This document shows, one piece after another, positions 45,687 through 57,991 of a DNA stretch of 64,000 bases. Source of the stretch: Blepharisma japonicum (taxonomy: Eukaryota; Ciliophora; Heterotrichea; Heterotrichida; Blepharismidae); assembly GCA_949751835.1 (NCBI GenBank), contig CATKHK010000001.1:496001-560000 (forward strand). Direction: 5' to 3'. The notes under the pieces are model-generated. The model made no database searches, was not told the DNA's origin, and saw only the letters and a list, made by a program, of their open reading frames with translations. Every line of letters begins with the position of its first letter. The first letter of the stretch is position 1. The position numbers were made by a program, and so were the translations under genes.

Positions 45687-46385
45687 TTAAAATGTTTGAA
45701 AAAACTCAAGTGGCAGTAGATAAGCTTCTTCCATGAAATTTTGAAAATGCTCAATAGAACTAAGGTTTTCTATATGATGGCCGATCACTGACAAATCATC
45801 TATCGGCATTAATTCATCATATTCTGAACTGTCAGGAATTTCCAATTGATTCTCTTCACTCAGGATTTTTTTAGAATTTTTATGTTTTAGTCGTTTTAAT
45901 ATTGATGATATAATATTTGATGTCAATAAGTGATCATATTTTTTTAGCTGATCTCTATTACCTTCAGACCCATATAGCTTTCGATACTGGCGCTTCATAG
46001 AAGAGTAAAAGTGATTTTTTATAGAATTATCAGTCCGGCCTGGCAATAATTTTGAAATTTCAGCTCATTTATTTACAAGTTCAAGATGCGATTCAAACAG
46101 GACTTTTTCTTCTTCTAGAGTTCAAGGAGTTTTATTTATTGAAGGAGCTAAGTGGTTATGCCATCGCTCTCTGCATTGCTTTCCACTCCTCCCATGAACA
46201 TTGTATTCTAAACTTAATCTAGCTGCGATATTTGCCCACTGTTGCTTATCTTTTTCTTGAACTAACTGCCTGATTGCTTCATCTTCATATGGAGTTCATG
46301 GCCTTCTTTTTACAGATGTAGGAGGATTAATTTTTGCTTTTTTGGGTGGCCTTCCTCTTGGCTTGCGAAGTTTATGTTTTGTCAT
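45687..46385 (-). CDS. R2R3-type MYB DNA-binding protein with AT-hook
   Basis: 232 residues from ATG 46385-46383 to TAA, with three conserved tryptophans encoded by TGA. The N-terminus has an AT-hook-like motif (KPRGRPPKKAK). Two MYB repeats follow: repeat 1 RRPWTPYEDEAIRQLVQEKD ... WANIAARL ... GKQCRERWHNHL, and repeat 2 KTPWTLEEEKVLFESHLELV ... WAEISKLLPGRTDNSIKNHF. This is the classical animal/plant c-Myb R2R3 arrangement, implying a sequence-specific transcription factor. The C-terminal third is acidic and unassigned. Confidence 0.9.
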
Positions 46386-46877
46386 AACGTTAAAAAATGG
46401 TAGTAGTCTTATAACTGGAATCAATATTTAATTATTTAAATTTCGTATTATTATTAGCTAAAATAAACAAAAATGAACGACAGTAAAAGATTTATTTGAA
46501 TATTTGGCTTTACTATTGATTTATTATTTAATGGATAATTTATTTTTGAAGGCATTTTAATTTTTAATATTCAGCAATCAATTCTTTCAAATATTAAAAT
46601 TTTTATGAATGATAGAAATATCAAATAGATATACATAGAAAGGATTTGAATGCAAAAATAATCTTTTTTGAGTTAATTATTATTTCTAAATAAAAATAAA
46701 TATCTATTTTAGGATATTATTAGAATCTAGAAACAATGTTTTTAGAGCGATAACTTATTTATTCATACAAGACTTAGAATGATTTTATCAGAATTTTCAG
46801 CTTATACAATTTTTTTATAGCAATGCACAAATTACATATAAGCACATATTAGAACACGTATGCTCATTAGAATTATT
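46386..46877. other. AT-rich intergenic region
   Basis: About 490 bp between the MYB start and the SPCS1 stop. It contains only very short frames. I see no RNA gene, repeat or regulatory motif that I can support. Confidence 0.5.
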
Positions 46878-47147
46878 TTAAGATTTCTTCGGCTTGCTCG
46901 ACCAGATCAAAGGGTTTTTCTTATACCAAGGCCATGGTGGGACTACCAAAATAAGAGATACTATTGTGGAAATCATTGCTGCATATCCTGTGTACATGAA
47001 TTGCTTTGTTCAGCAAGAAATAACAAATCCAATCAAGCAACTCACAAGAATAATAACTTTGTATAAGTATTCTGCCTTCTTCTGGCCAACATAGTCCTAT
47101 GTTAATTTTACGATTTCTCCCATGATATTCCAAAATCCTCTTGCCAT
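46878..47147 (-). CDS. SPCS1: Signal peptidase complex subunit 1 (SPC12)
   Basis: 84 residues after removal of one intron at 47097-47111 (GTAAAATTAACATAG), whose last codon is an in-frame TAG. The spliced protein starts MARGFWNIMGEI-DYVGQKK, and has two membrane segments around YLYKVIILVSCLIGFVI and YAAMISTIVSLILVV, followed by PPWPWYKKNPLIW, matching DYKGQKLAE and LPPWPIYRRHPLKW of human SPCS1. One Trp is TGA. SPCS1 is a small non-catalytic subunit of the ER signal peptidase. The gene is divergent from the golgin gene, with 24 bp between the start codons. Confidence 0.88.
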
Positions 47148-47171
47148 TTTAAAATAATTATTAAATTGTCT

Positions 47172-50100
47172 ATGAGACGTAGAAGTTTAGAAAGCTCCGT
47201 AGAAAGGAGATTCGCACCTCAAATGGCAGAATCTGTGCCAAACGACGCTAATATGGAGTCTATTATTTCAAACCTTCAATATAAACTTACAGGACTTGAG
47301 CAAAAGTACAATCAGTTTGTAGGCCAATGTGCCAAGATATTCAAAGAAAATCAATTAAGATCTTATAATGACAGCGGTTCAGAGGACGCAAGTGCTTTAC
47401 AGCTTATGCAGGAACTCTCGTCAGAGAGAACAAAATTTGACAAAGAGCTTTACTCTATTGTAGGCTCTCAAAACAGTCGAGTCGAAACAGACATACAAGA
47501 GATGTTTAAAAGGATTACTCAGAAAATAAGTGAAGCAAAAGATATAGCTATCCAACAACTCCCTCAACGTGGAGACTATAGAGAGCGGATAAATGAAGTC
47601 TTTATTGGTCTGACTGAAAGTATATGAGCCACCATGTCTAATAAAGAAAGACAAAGGGAAACGAATGGCTGAATAAGGAATATTATGGATCTAGAAGACA
47701 ATAAGCGCCAAATAGAGAGGGGCAATAAGGACTACTCTGAAGCAAAGAAATATAAAAACCTATATATTAAAATATTTGAAGAAAAGCAGGATCTTGAAGT
47801 TAAGCTAAAAGAAATGCAAGATCTCCTAAACCGAAAAGGAGCTGAAGTGTCAAAATCTGAGCAAAAACTGCATCACATTCAAGGCAAGTTAGATAATCTT
47901 ATGGATGAAAACGACAAGCTGAGAGAAACGCTTAGTGATGCAAATAAAAAATATGCGAGACTTGAGCGGTCTTCTAGTAAAAATCGACCCAAGCATTTAA
48001 GTCCTACACGAGATGAATTAGGGGGGTCTCATCATTTACGAAAAACATCTCCTAATAGCTTTAAGTTTTTCCAAGCAACTGATGGATTTAATATAAGTTT
48101 AAAGCTTGAACTGGAAAGAGCTCATGATGAAATCAAACGAATTCGCGAAGAAAGAGACGCCTTAAGAGCCTGAAAAGAACAGAAATCTCAAAGCCTGACG
48201 CAAGATTATGAAAATGAAAAAGCAACTTTTCAAAAGAAGCTTAACAGTCTACAAGATCGCTTAATGAGTTTCTCAAATGTAGCAAAAAATTTAATTGAAA
48301 ACAGCCTTCAAGTAGATAAAGCACAAACAGATAGAGATCCAGCTACTTTAAGGAAAGCTAGCCAGTTTAGAAAGGAGCTGAGAAAAAAAATCCAACAAAT
48401 CAAGACTGAAAATCCTGGGAAACAAAACATTGAGAGCCCGATGCTGAGTCCACTGGGATCCCCGAAATCATCAAGTCGAGGGAATAGTCCAATGGTTGAT
48501 GTGGCATTTTTGATCAAAACAAATAAATCTCTAGAAAAAGAAAGAACTCGTTTGGAAAACGCTGTAAATTATGAAAGAAATCAAGCAGACAAGTTTTGTG
48601 AAGCTCTGGAGTTAAAAAATCAAGAATTGATTGAGAAGGAAAAATTGATTGAAGATCTCAATGAAAAAGAAAAATCTCTTCAAAATGAGCTAGAGCTGAT
48701 GGAAAAAGAAAAAGGAGTAATTATTGCAGACTTGGAAACAAGAGAGCTTAAAGCCAAAAATGAATTGAAAGCATTGGAGGAAGACATGAATGAGCAAATT
48801 TCTGAATTGACTCAAGAGCTAGAAAGCCTCAAAGAAATCCATTCGAAATGCAAATTGATGGAAAAGCTCGAAAACGAACAAAACACGTTCAAAAATACTT
48901 TCCCACGCGTACTAAAAAGCATTGAGGATATCATTTGGGGAATTCAAATGCAAATTGGTGAGAAACTGAATGAAAAAAGCAATGACCTAGAAAATCTAAT
49001 CAATGAATTCTATTCGAAATTAAAATCTATCAAATCTACTCAAATTGAAAATAAAGAATACATTACCATTTTAGAAGAAAAAGTAGAGCATCTTGAATTT
49101 ATGCTGCAACAGTCTCAAGAACTAAATCTTGGACAAATAAATGAATTTGACGAAGACGTTCAGCAGCTGGAAACTCAAAAGCTCAAGGATCAGAAGCAGT
49201 ATGATCTTATATTGCAAGAGAATAAGGAATTAAGGGATATAAAAGAAAAATATATTATTGTAGAAGAGCAGTTAAAGTATATGCAGGATCTACAAAAAGA
49301 CGTCGATTTCATGGAAAAAGGATATAAGAGCATGTCGAAAGAAAACACTCAAAAATCCTTAGAAATAGAACAGCTGAGATATGAAAATAATGCGCTGAGA
49401 GAAGAAAAACTAGAGCTACTAAAAGAAAGTGATCAGAAAGAAAAAGATATGATGGAGCTACAATCGAAATTCCAAAATGATATAAGGGCTGCTAACCTAA
49501 GCATAGAAAGACTTGTGTATGAAAACAGCTTACTAAAGCAAAGTAAAGAAGAGCTTGATAGCATTAAAGAAACTTTAGACAATGCCAATAAACTAATTGA
49601 AGAGTATAAGTCAAAAGAGCAAAATACTGAATCTGCCTTTGCAGAAGAAATAAGTGACTTAAAAAGATCGCTGAAAGAAATCACTGGGAAAAATAGCGAG
49701 CTGAAGGCTTACTCAGATAAATTAAATGGCCAACTTAAAGATTGCAATGAAAAACTTTCTGGGGCACTGAATGAAAATAGCATTTACCAAGAAATAATTG
49801 ATGAACTGAAAAAAGGAACAATTCAAGGTTTAGAGGAAAATCTAGAATCATGTAATCATAAACTTCAAGGCTGTAAATCCAAAAAAAAAGCGTACAAGAT
49901 GCGTATTAATGATCTGCAAAAGGAAAATAGCTCTCTGCACTCAAATTCAGATAAAATTGAATCGATACTTAAAGAAACGAAGCTAAATGAAAGCCAATTA
50001 AATACTCAGATTAAAAACTTGCAAATGATAATTGTAGGAAAAGAAAAAGAAATTGAGAACTTGAAAGCTCAAATAATTGCAAAAGAGACGGAAGTTGAAA

Positions 50101-53100
50101 ACTTCATTAATATTGAGAGTCAAGCAAGTGAAAATACCAAGAAGCAATTAGCTGCGTTGCTAGAATTAAAGCAGAAATTAGAAAATGAAATTAAAAATGC
50201 TAATATTAAAAGCAGCGAACAATTAGAAGAAATTGGAAAATTGAGAGATGAGATTAAATCTAAAAAAGATGAAAACAGCAATCTTGGAACTATCACTAGC
50301 TTGAAACTTGCTGAAATCTTACAACTCAAATCAGTGGCTGGTTCTAAAGACGAAGAAATTGTAGAGCTAAAGCACAACTTAAACAACGTAGAATCTGACT
50401 TAATAGTTAGAGAAAAAGAAATTGAGAAGCTGCATAAAAACATTCAATCTCAAGAAGAGCAATTTACTAATATCAAATTCTCATATGAAGATAAAATCAA
50501 ACTTCTCAAAAATGAGCTCGAGATGAAAATCCAAGATAGCAAAAATTCATTAGCATTTTTGCAGCAAACCAATAAACAATTGGAGGAAAAAAACGCTTCC
50601 CTTGAAAAATCAATACAAAAATTAACTGATGAAAAAGAACATCTTTTATCATCTCTCTCATTAGCTTCAGAAAGCATTTCTGATTTGAATGGGAAATTAA
50701 AATCATCTGCTGAACAGTCAGCTAGTTTATTATCTCTCAGACAAAATATAGAAGAACTAAAATCACAACTTAGTGATTCAGAAAGCTCTATAAAAGCATT
50801 ATTGGATACTAAGAGGGCTCTGAAAAGTAGAAATGATGAACTAGAAAAGCTGGAAATAGAGAAAACAATTTTAATTGAAAAACAAAAACTCTCTATTCAA
50901 AATCTGCAAGCCCAGCTTCAAGAAGCTGCGAGTCGGAACAGTAATGGGGAAGGAAAGCTAAGAGAAGAATTAAATTTAAGGAATGATGAAATTTTAGTGA
51001 TAAATGCAAGGTTAAGAGATTTTGAGGAGAAGGTAAAAGAGTTAACACAAATTAGAGATAATTTGAAGAAAGAAGTCGACACAAAAGTGAATGAAAATCT
51101 AGAAAAAGATAAAATTATAGAAAATAAGCAGACCTTGCTTGATAATGTGTATCACTCCTTAACAGAATCTAATCAACTTGAAAAGGATGAACTGAAAAAG
51201 ACAATTGATGCGTTAAAAGGGCAAATTTCAAAACTCATGAATGAAAAAAAATCAATAGGAGAGGAATTATCAGAAAAGAATGCATTAATTCAAAAATTAA
51301 CAATTAAAAATCAAGAACTCACGAAAGAGTGTGAAGAGAGCATTACTAATGCTAATTACCTATCAAAAATTGCTAAAGAAACTCAAGAAAAGTTGATTGA
51401 TGAATTAAAGATAATTGAAAAGAGAGGAAAAGAACTCGAAAATAATTTAAAACTAAAAGAGCAAGAGGTCAAGGAGCTTTCTCAAATGATTGCTAATGAA
51501 AAAGGATTAAATGAAGTTAAATCAAAAGAATTAAGCAATCATGAGCAAAAGGAAAATCAACTAATAAAAGAGAATAACGAACTAAAATCTAGCATTTCTC
51601 AGCTAGAGTCAACAGTTATTGACAAGATAGAAACAATTGAAAGCCTTCAACTAGAAATTTCAAGCTTAAAATCATTCAAAGAAAATCTTGAAGAAAAAAA
51701 TTCGAAAAAGGAAAAAGAATTAAACGAAGCCAAACAAAAAATCAAAGAATCACAAGAAAATAATGAAATTAAATTAAATATTTTAAAGGCTAGCTTAGAG
51801 AAAGCCAATACAGAGCTCCAAACTGTTGAACAGAAAAATAGAGAGCTTCAGAATAAACTCATTGCAGACCAAGGTTCCCAAAAATCAAGTCAGAGAGAAA
51901 TTGATGAAGCTGAAGATCAAGTAAGAGAAGCTTTGAAACATACCATTAATAAAATCGAAAACGAAAAAAATGAAATGCAGGCTGAGTATGAAGATAAGGT
52001 TGGGAAGCTTGAAAAAGAATGCAACAATTTAAAGCTTCAAAAGAATTTCGTTGAGATTGGCTTAGAAGAAACAGGCAAAGAACTCCAGGCAATCAAAGAA
52101 AAATATGAACAGCTACTAAATGAAAATAAAAAGAAAGCTGAAAATGAAATTGAAGAGAAAAAGGAAAAACATTCAGATATTGAAAAAAGCGATAATGAGT
52201 TTAAGCTTGATGCAAAGCTGCCTCAAAGAGCCTCAATTGACAGCAAAAAAGAAGACATGAACTTAGAAACTGAAATTTCAAACATTGCTGTTGACATTCT
52301 TGAGAACCCTCCTTTCACTATTGAAGTTCAAGATGATCTCACTATTATAAAGCAGGCAATTGAAATTCTTATTCAAATCAAAGAAATCGTAAAAAATGAA
52401 ATTCTTGAAGGGGATGTAGTTTTGCCTGAAGTTCTGGTTATAGTCCTTAACGACTATAAAACCAGAATTAAAGATTTAGAAAGTCAATACACTGAATCCC
52501 AGAAGTTGCAACAGCAGCAAATCATACCAGGACTTTCAAGCAAGGACCAGCTTCCATTAGAATCGATTCCTGAGGATAATGATAGTGCTGTTTTTGAGTC
52601 CTGCTCAAGAGTTCTAGTAAAATCAATAAGAGTTGACTCTATAAGATGGAAATTGTTCAGAACTGTCGAAGGAAATTTCGAGTGGGAGCCTGAAGAAGCA
52701 ACGTCTCTCACTCCAGAAGAACTTATTGATGAAGATCTCGAAAAGATCAAAACTGAGCTTGGTGATTACTTTAAAGAAGGAAGCATCATAAAATCCATTA
52801 GAGAACTAAGAGCTGCATTTGAAAAATTAAAAGAGAACAAAAACAGCCGGTCAAGCTTTTCATTCAACGATGACCTTGAAATCATGCCAGAAGCAGAAGG
52901 TGAGCACCTCTCTTTTGACTCATTGTCATTCAGAAATGAATTTGGGCCAGGCCTTGGCCTAGCTCCAGTTAGAGAAGAAACTGAGCATGAGACCTCAGAA
53001 GATAAAATTAAGCTAAAAGAAGAGCTTGAAAATTGCCAACAGGAATTAGAAACTGTAAAAAATGATCTTGCCAAAAAAATATTAAAAATTAAAGAAAAGA

Positions 53101-53378
53101 AAAGAGATATTGAAAGGCATGAAGAACAAATTTTAACCCTTAAAGTGCAGCTTCGAGAAACAGATGAGAAGCTGCAGCATGCAAATACAGTAGATACCGC
53201 TTATCTTAAAAAGCTTTTCCAAGAGCTTATAAAGGGAGTCCCACCACTTTCACAAGAAACTGAAAAAATTGTGAAAATATTTTGTGGGATTCTTGGTTTT
53301 ACCCCGAATGAAGAAAATAGTATAAGCATGGAAAGAAAAGGCAAGAGAGGCAAAAGTGTTTTAAGTTTATTTAGATAA
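47172..53378 (+). CDS. Giant coiled-coil golgin with C-terminal GRIP-like domain
   Basis: 2068 residues in one frame; TGA=Trp codons at 47625, 47670 and 48171 otherwise split it. Almost the whole length from about residue 165 to 2000 is heptad-patterned Glu/Lys/Leu/Asn coiled coil, with a Ser-rich break near 410 (ESPMLSPLGSPKSSSRGNSP) and an acidic non-helical insert around 1760-1930. The C-terminus AYLKKLFQELIKGVPPLSQE then KIVKIFCGILGF and a basic end SVLSLFR resembles a GRIP domain, including the Tyr that contacts Arl1 in golgin-245. GRIP golgins tether vesicles at the trans-Golgi. The GRIP call is moderately strong; the vesicle-tether role is inferred. Confidence 0.82.
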
Positions 53379-53566
53379 AATTATGTGAATTTATAATAAA
53401 TAGCCGAGAATGCTTTAGTAATCAAATTTCTAATAAATTTCATTAGAAGCTTTCAAATATTTTGCTTTCAGGATAATTATTGCTTTTAATTGCCTATTAA
53501 TGACCCCTTAAAATTTTGGTTTTATAGCTAAACTAATCAACATATGGCTATTCTTAATATTTAGCA

Positions 53567-53968
53567 ATGGCTACTCCACTCGTTAGACAGCACAAAATCA
53601 AGAAGCACAGAAGACAATTCTGGAGATTCCAAAGTGACAAGTTTAAGAGAGTAGGCCGAAGCTGGAGACAACCTCACGGTATCGATAACAGAGTCCGCCG
53701 AAAGTACAGAGGAAATCAGGATATGCCTGGAGTTGGCTTTGGAACTGACAAGGCAACAAGATTCGTCCTTCCAAATGGCTTCAAAAAATTCCTTATCCAT
53801 AATGAGAAAGAACTTGAGGTCCTCCTTATGCACAACAGATCTTTCTGTGCTGAATTAGCTCATTCACTAAGCACAAGAACCAGAAAAAGACTCATTGAGA
53901 GAGCTGCAGAATTGGACATCAGAGTGACAAATGCAAGTGCTCGCTTAAGAACTGAAGAAAAGAAATAA
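53567..53968 (+). CDS. RPL32: 60S ribosomal protein eL32
   Basis: 133 residues, the standard length. The sequence fits eL32 from end to end: KIKKHRRQFWRFQSDKFKRV, SWRQPHGIDNRVRRKYRG, PGVGFGTDKATRFVLPNGFK, FLIHNEKELEVLLMHNRSFC and AARLRTEEKK-type basic tail. It is a cytosolic large-subunit protein. There is no intron or TGA in it, and codon use is more G/C-ending than in its neighbours, as expected for a highly expressed gene. ATG 53567, stop TAA. Confidence 0.97.
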   Translation: MATPLVRQHKIKKHRRQFWRFQSDKFKRVGRSWRQPHGIDNRVRRKYRGNQDMPGVGFGTDKATRFVLPNGFKKFLIHNEKELEVLLMHNRSFCAELAHSLSTRTRKRLIERAAELDIRVTNASARLRTEEKK

Positions 53969-54018
53969 GTTATCTTTACTTCCAAATAAGTTTATTTCCA
54001 AAATAAAGCATTTTATTA

Positions 54019-55467
54019 TTACTGTCCTCCTATTGGGAAATTTGACTTCTTGATGGCGTCTTCATACTTTACAGCGATTTTCAGCTTTGTTATTAGCAAC
54101 TTAGCAGGCTCAAGAGAAGGGACTTTGACGTCTTCTGGTTTCATTTGAGCAGCTGGCTTACAGAGTTTTTCCACGATTCCCATCCCTTCAAATCTTTCCT
54201 TTTTGTCTTTTAATTCGTTTAGTGCTTGTCTAATCCCGCTGATTTGGTCAGATATTTCTGTTTGAAGCTTTTGTATTTCTTGACCTTTAATAAGGTTTGT
54301 TACTTGCTCAATACAAGCTTTGGTGCCATCTTTAATACCTTTAATCAACAACTTTTCAGCTTTTTTTAGTCCTTCGATATGTCTTTCCCCACACTGGTTT
54401 ATTTCTAACAAATTTGTATTTAAATCTTGCATTACTGCAAGCCACTTATTTTGAATAGCTTGCAGTTCTTTTTCCTGCTCATTAATCAAAGCTTTTTTGC
54501 TATCAGCCACTTCAGAAGCTTTTGGGTCTGTAAGCATAAAAGCATTATGGTCTTTATGCTCGAAAACGCATGCTCCACACAGTAGCATTTCATGGTCTTT
54601 ACAATATCCTACAATTTCATGCTTATGCTTAGGGCAGATTTCTTTCTGGACCATTTTATTTGCTTCAGCAATTTCTAGGATCGCATAATTTACAGGTAAA
54701 CTTTCTATTTCATTGAAACTCATAGTTCTGCATACTGGACACTTTAATATTGAGGAATCTTCGTACATATTTTGCAGACAGACGATACAAATTGTATGCC
54801 CACAGCTTGGCAATAGCAGTGGAGAATAGGGAGCTTGGTTAAAAATTTCAAAACAGACCGGGCAGGTTCCGATGTTTTTGCCTTGCTTTGAAGAAGGCCG
54901 AAGTGGATAGACTTTTGGAGCTTCCTTTGGACCTTTGGCAGCTTGAAAGCTGAAAACAGTGGAGTTGAGCTCTCTGCTTGGAAAGTGAATGTTTCGATGG
55001 TTAGTTTGAAGAATTCTTAAAGCTTCATTTCGAAAATAGTGCCTTTGAGGAAGGGCTGGCTGATTATGCCTTGGCATTGCTGCATAATTAGTTCTGTTAA
55101 ACTCTAGAAGATTGGTTGCTGGAGATGTATCTCTTGATTCTGATGGAATTGGTGGCAATTCAATATTATCACCTAGAGATGACAGTGAACTGGAATTTGA
55201 ATGGTTTGCCATGTAATGCATTGAAAATGGTAATTCTTCGTCTGAGTTGGATAAATCATGCGGCAGATTGTTAGCTATTGATTCGATCAAAGTAGATCTC
55301 CGTGAGTTCGTTTGGGATCGATTGATTAAAGATTCGTAAACTTCGCAGCAGTCCAAATGATGGTGCAATTCAGATCCTGTTAAGTCTTGTTCACAATAAG
55401 GGCAGTAGTCTCTATCACCTTGATTTACTTTTAATTCTTCGAATGAAAATGTAATTGGCCGTTCCAT
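54019..55467 (-). CDS. TRIM-like RING / B-box protein with N-terminal zinc finger
   Basis: 482 residues, no introns or TGA. The N-terminus has a zinc motif YCPYCEQDLTGSELHHHLDC (C-x2-C ... H-x4-C, like a TRAF/C2H2 finger). A disordered Ser/Pro/Asn stretch follows, then a C3HC4 RING at ~200-245 (CPVCFEIFNQ, CGHTICIVCLQNMY, CPVC), a B-box at ~275-310 (CPKHKHEIVGYCKDHEMLLC, CGACVFEHKDH) and a coiled coil to about residue 430. RING-B-box-coiled coil makes it a probable ubiquitin E3 ligase. The C-terminus lacks any of the usual TRIM substrate domains. Confidence 0.88.
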   Translation of the reverse strand: MERPITFSFEELKVNQGDRDYCPYCEQDLTGSELHHHLDCCEVYESLINRSQTNSRRSTLIESIANNLPHDLSNSDEELPFSMHYMANHSNSSSLSSLGDNIELPPIPSESRDTSPATNLLEFNRTNYAAMPRHNQPALPQRHYFRNEALRILQTNHRNIHFPSRELNSTVFSFQAAKGPKEAPKVYPLRPSSKQGKNIGTCPVCFEIFNQAPYSPLLLPSCGHTICIVCLQNMYEDSSILKCPVCRTMSFNEIESLPVNYAILEIAEANKMVQKEICPKHKHEIVGYCKDHEMLLCGACVFEHKDHNAFMLTDPKASEVADSKKALINEQEKELQAIQNKWLAVMQDLNTNLLEINQCGERHIEGLKKAEKLLIKGIKDGTKACIEQVTNLIKGQEIQKLQTEISDQISGIRQALNELKDKKERFEGMGIVEKLCKPAAQMKPEDVKVPSLEPAKLLITKLKIAVKYEDAIKKSNFPIGGQ

Positions 55468-56044
55468 CTTTCTTAATATTAGTCAACTTGATGAGATTTT
55501 TTAATAAGTAAAATGCATGATTATCTCTTAATTTTATACTTAAAATAATATTTTAGCATTTATAGTGATATTATAGCTAAAAGTTATTCATTTAGCAAAG
55601 CAATTTCAATTATTTAATTTTTGAAATTAAATAAGAATGTTTATTACCTAGAGTTTAATTATCTTTATATTAATTTAATAAGGTGAGCTATCCTAGTTTG
55701 TTTTTAAGGACTTTCACAAAGTTTATTCCACTTTATTATTTGAAATAATCTACAAATATTAAATGAAAACATAATAAAACTAAATGCTCTTCTATAATTG
55801 AAATTCAAAACAATATTGAAATTATTGGAATCTATATGGCATTTTTAATTTATTTTCTTCTAAAATTTTGTTTATTTTTGAGTATCTTTTAAGTATATTT
55901 TTTTGTTTAAATAATTGATATAATTTTCCCAAATTCTAATATTCATTCAAATGCAGCAAAAGCCCAAACTAGAGTTGGTGGAAAATGATAAATCAGAGCA
56001 TATAAATAATATCTTGTCAATGTGCCATTATAAAGAAATATATA
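55468..56044. other. AT-rich divergent intergenic region
   Basis: About 580 bp between the TRIM-like gene and the AGC kinase gene, presumably holding both promoters. An ATG at 55951 opens a frame that overlaps the kinase N-terminus out of frame; it has no recognisable product. Confidence 0.5.
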
Positions 56045-57082
56045 ATGGATATGATCGAAAGCCCTATAAAAAGAAGCTCAACATTACCTGACATTCATCC
56101 TGCAAAATCGAAGCATTCTCCAGCATTAAAAGCTATTTCAAAACACATAAAGCTGCCCATCGAAAAGCCACTCAAACTGAAGCCCTTGAATAACCTCACT
56201 ATTAGCAAGCCAACAAAGCCAGTATTATCAGTTTCAAACAAATCCACTTGGGACCTTCGTACATCATATTCATTGGGAGATCTAAAGCTTGGAAAATGCT
56301 TGGGAAGAGGAACCCAAGGAAGAGTAGTCTTAGCTACAATAAAGGATAAGGAATGTGCTGTAAAAATAATGCACAAGGCTGAAAAGAATGCAGGTGAACT
56401 TGAATGAAATATTCTCAAATCAAGCAAATCCCCGTTCCTTATAAGTAGCTATGGAAAAATTAGTGATAAAGATCACATGTATCTTATTTTGGAATTAATG
56501 GAAGGTGGTGATTTATTTCATCTTATTAGAAAAAGAAAATTAAATCCTACAGAAATTTCGTTTATTTGTGCTGAAATTGTTTTAGCCCTTGAGCATCTTC
56601 ATAGCATAGGAGTTGTTTATAGAGACTTAAAGCCTGAAAATGTAATGATTGACTCTTCTGGACACATTAAATTAGTAGATTTTGGCATGTCAAAAATTAT
56701 TGGAGATGAGCGCGCATACACAACTTGTGGATCTGCAGAATACATGGCTCCTGAAGTTATTAGAAAGGAAGCATATTCGTATAGCGCTGATTGGTGAAGT
56801 TTTGGGATTCTGGTTTATGAGCTATTTCATGGATATACACCATTTAAAGGAGAAACGAGTGCTGAAACTTATGAAAACATTCTGGAAGGTGAAATCAATT
56901 TTTCAAGAATTGATATAGCAACTGAAAATTTCATTAATAGTTTACTAAACCCAGATCCTAAATATAGACTTGGCAGCTCAGAGGGTGATATTTCTAGAAT
57001 AAAGCGTCACAGTTTTTTCAGAAAAGTTGACTGGACTGCAACACAAGAGAAATCGCAGTCTTTATTGAATAAGAATCATTAA
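56045..57082 (+). CDS. AGC-family serine/threonine kinase
   Basis: 345 residues with TGA=Trp at 56405 and at 56795. After a ~80-residue Pro/Lys/Ser-rich N-terminus comes a complete kinase domain: LGRGTQGRVVLATI (P-loop), CAVKIMHKAEKNAG, GVVYRDLKPENVMIDSSGHI (catalytic loop), LVDFGMSKII, TTCGSAEYMAPEVI (activation loop of PKA/PKG type) and SADWWSFGILVYELFHGYTP, where the second W is TGA. It closes with KRHSFFRKVDW, typical of AGC kinases, but the C-terminal tail with the FxxF hydrophobic motif is missing, so it is a short AGC enzyme. No cyclic-nucleotide domain is attached. Start ATG 56045 chosen; TAA ends it. Confidence 0.92.
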
Positions 57083-57241
57083 ATGGTTCAAGAAGTACAC
57101 TAAAATAAACAATAAAATATATTAATTTCATTTTCAGCTAATGGCAAATATTTAAACTTTTGTATCTAAAATTCCGCTCTTGGCATAATCTTAATTCTGC
57201 AATAAACTAAATTAGATGTGTCATTAATTTTAAGTCTCCTA

Positions 57242-57991
57242 CTATAATACACTAAAAAGAGGTGATTTATCTTCAGTCATGTCCTGCCTAAAAGCTTCTA
57301 ATTCTTCTTCTATTTCATCGACACTTAAAATTTCGCTCTCAGATTCTGATGCTGCAACTTGTCTTTTCCCGGGTAACTCAAGCAATGAGTCTACCATTTC
57401 ATCATAATCCTTTATGCTTTTTCTCTTTTTGGTGATGCAGATAAGACTATTATATTTAGCGTTTGCTTCCTTAATACTAGCAGTTGCTGAGCAGTCTGTG
57501 ATCAAAAGCCAATTATTAAAGCTAAGCTTGAAATTAGCAAAAAGTCTGTTTAGATGCTGCTCAAAAGGCTCCATATCATCATTCGTGCTCATTTTTGCAA
57601 GATAGGCCGTATAAATAATCAAGAGTCTAGGCTTAATTGATCTGTCTTCCATTGATGCGCTTTCCAAAAGTACTGCTCAGTATAAAATCTCTATTTGATT
57701 TAGTAGAAGGAGATCAGCAATTGAATTAATCATTGAATAAACTTTCTTGTAGCATCAAGATAGATTAAGATGGGATTCTAGCGCTAGCTTTTTTAGCAAT
57801 TGCTGTCTTATATAGCTTACACCTGAAGCATGGAATTCTCGATAAAGTTCATTGTAAACTAATAAAAAAGGGGTTTGAGGTGGAGATTTGAGAATTGCTG
57901 ACTCAGCGAAGTCAAGGGGGGAGAATAGAGAGTCACTTGAGCGGATATTGCATTCGATGTTCAAGCCAAAGTTTCTAATTCTTGATACCAT
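57242..57991 (-). CDS. Hypothetical protein
   Basis: 249 residues with TGA=Trp codons (57755 and another between 57668 and 57754). N-terminal region VSRIRNFGLNIECNIRSSDS, then mostly helical with hydrophobic stretches (FLLVYNELYREFHASGVSYI, ILYWAVLLESAS, LLIIYTAYLAKM), a middle segment that reads like a folded alpha/beta domain (FNNWLLITDCSATASIKEAN), and an acidic Ser/Glu-rich tail (SESESEILSVDEIEEELEAF). It ends in TAG. No family recognised. Confidence 0.65.

Noticed and set aside
55951-56235. An ATG at 55951 opening a frame that overlaps the AGC kinase start.
   Set aside because: Reaching the kinase frame needs a 16-nt GTA...AG intron and none is present; the product has no recognisable features.
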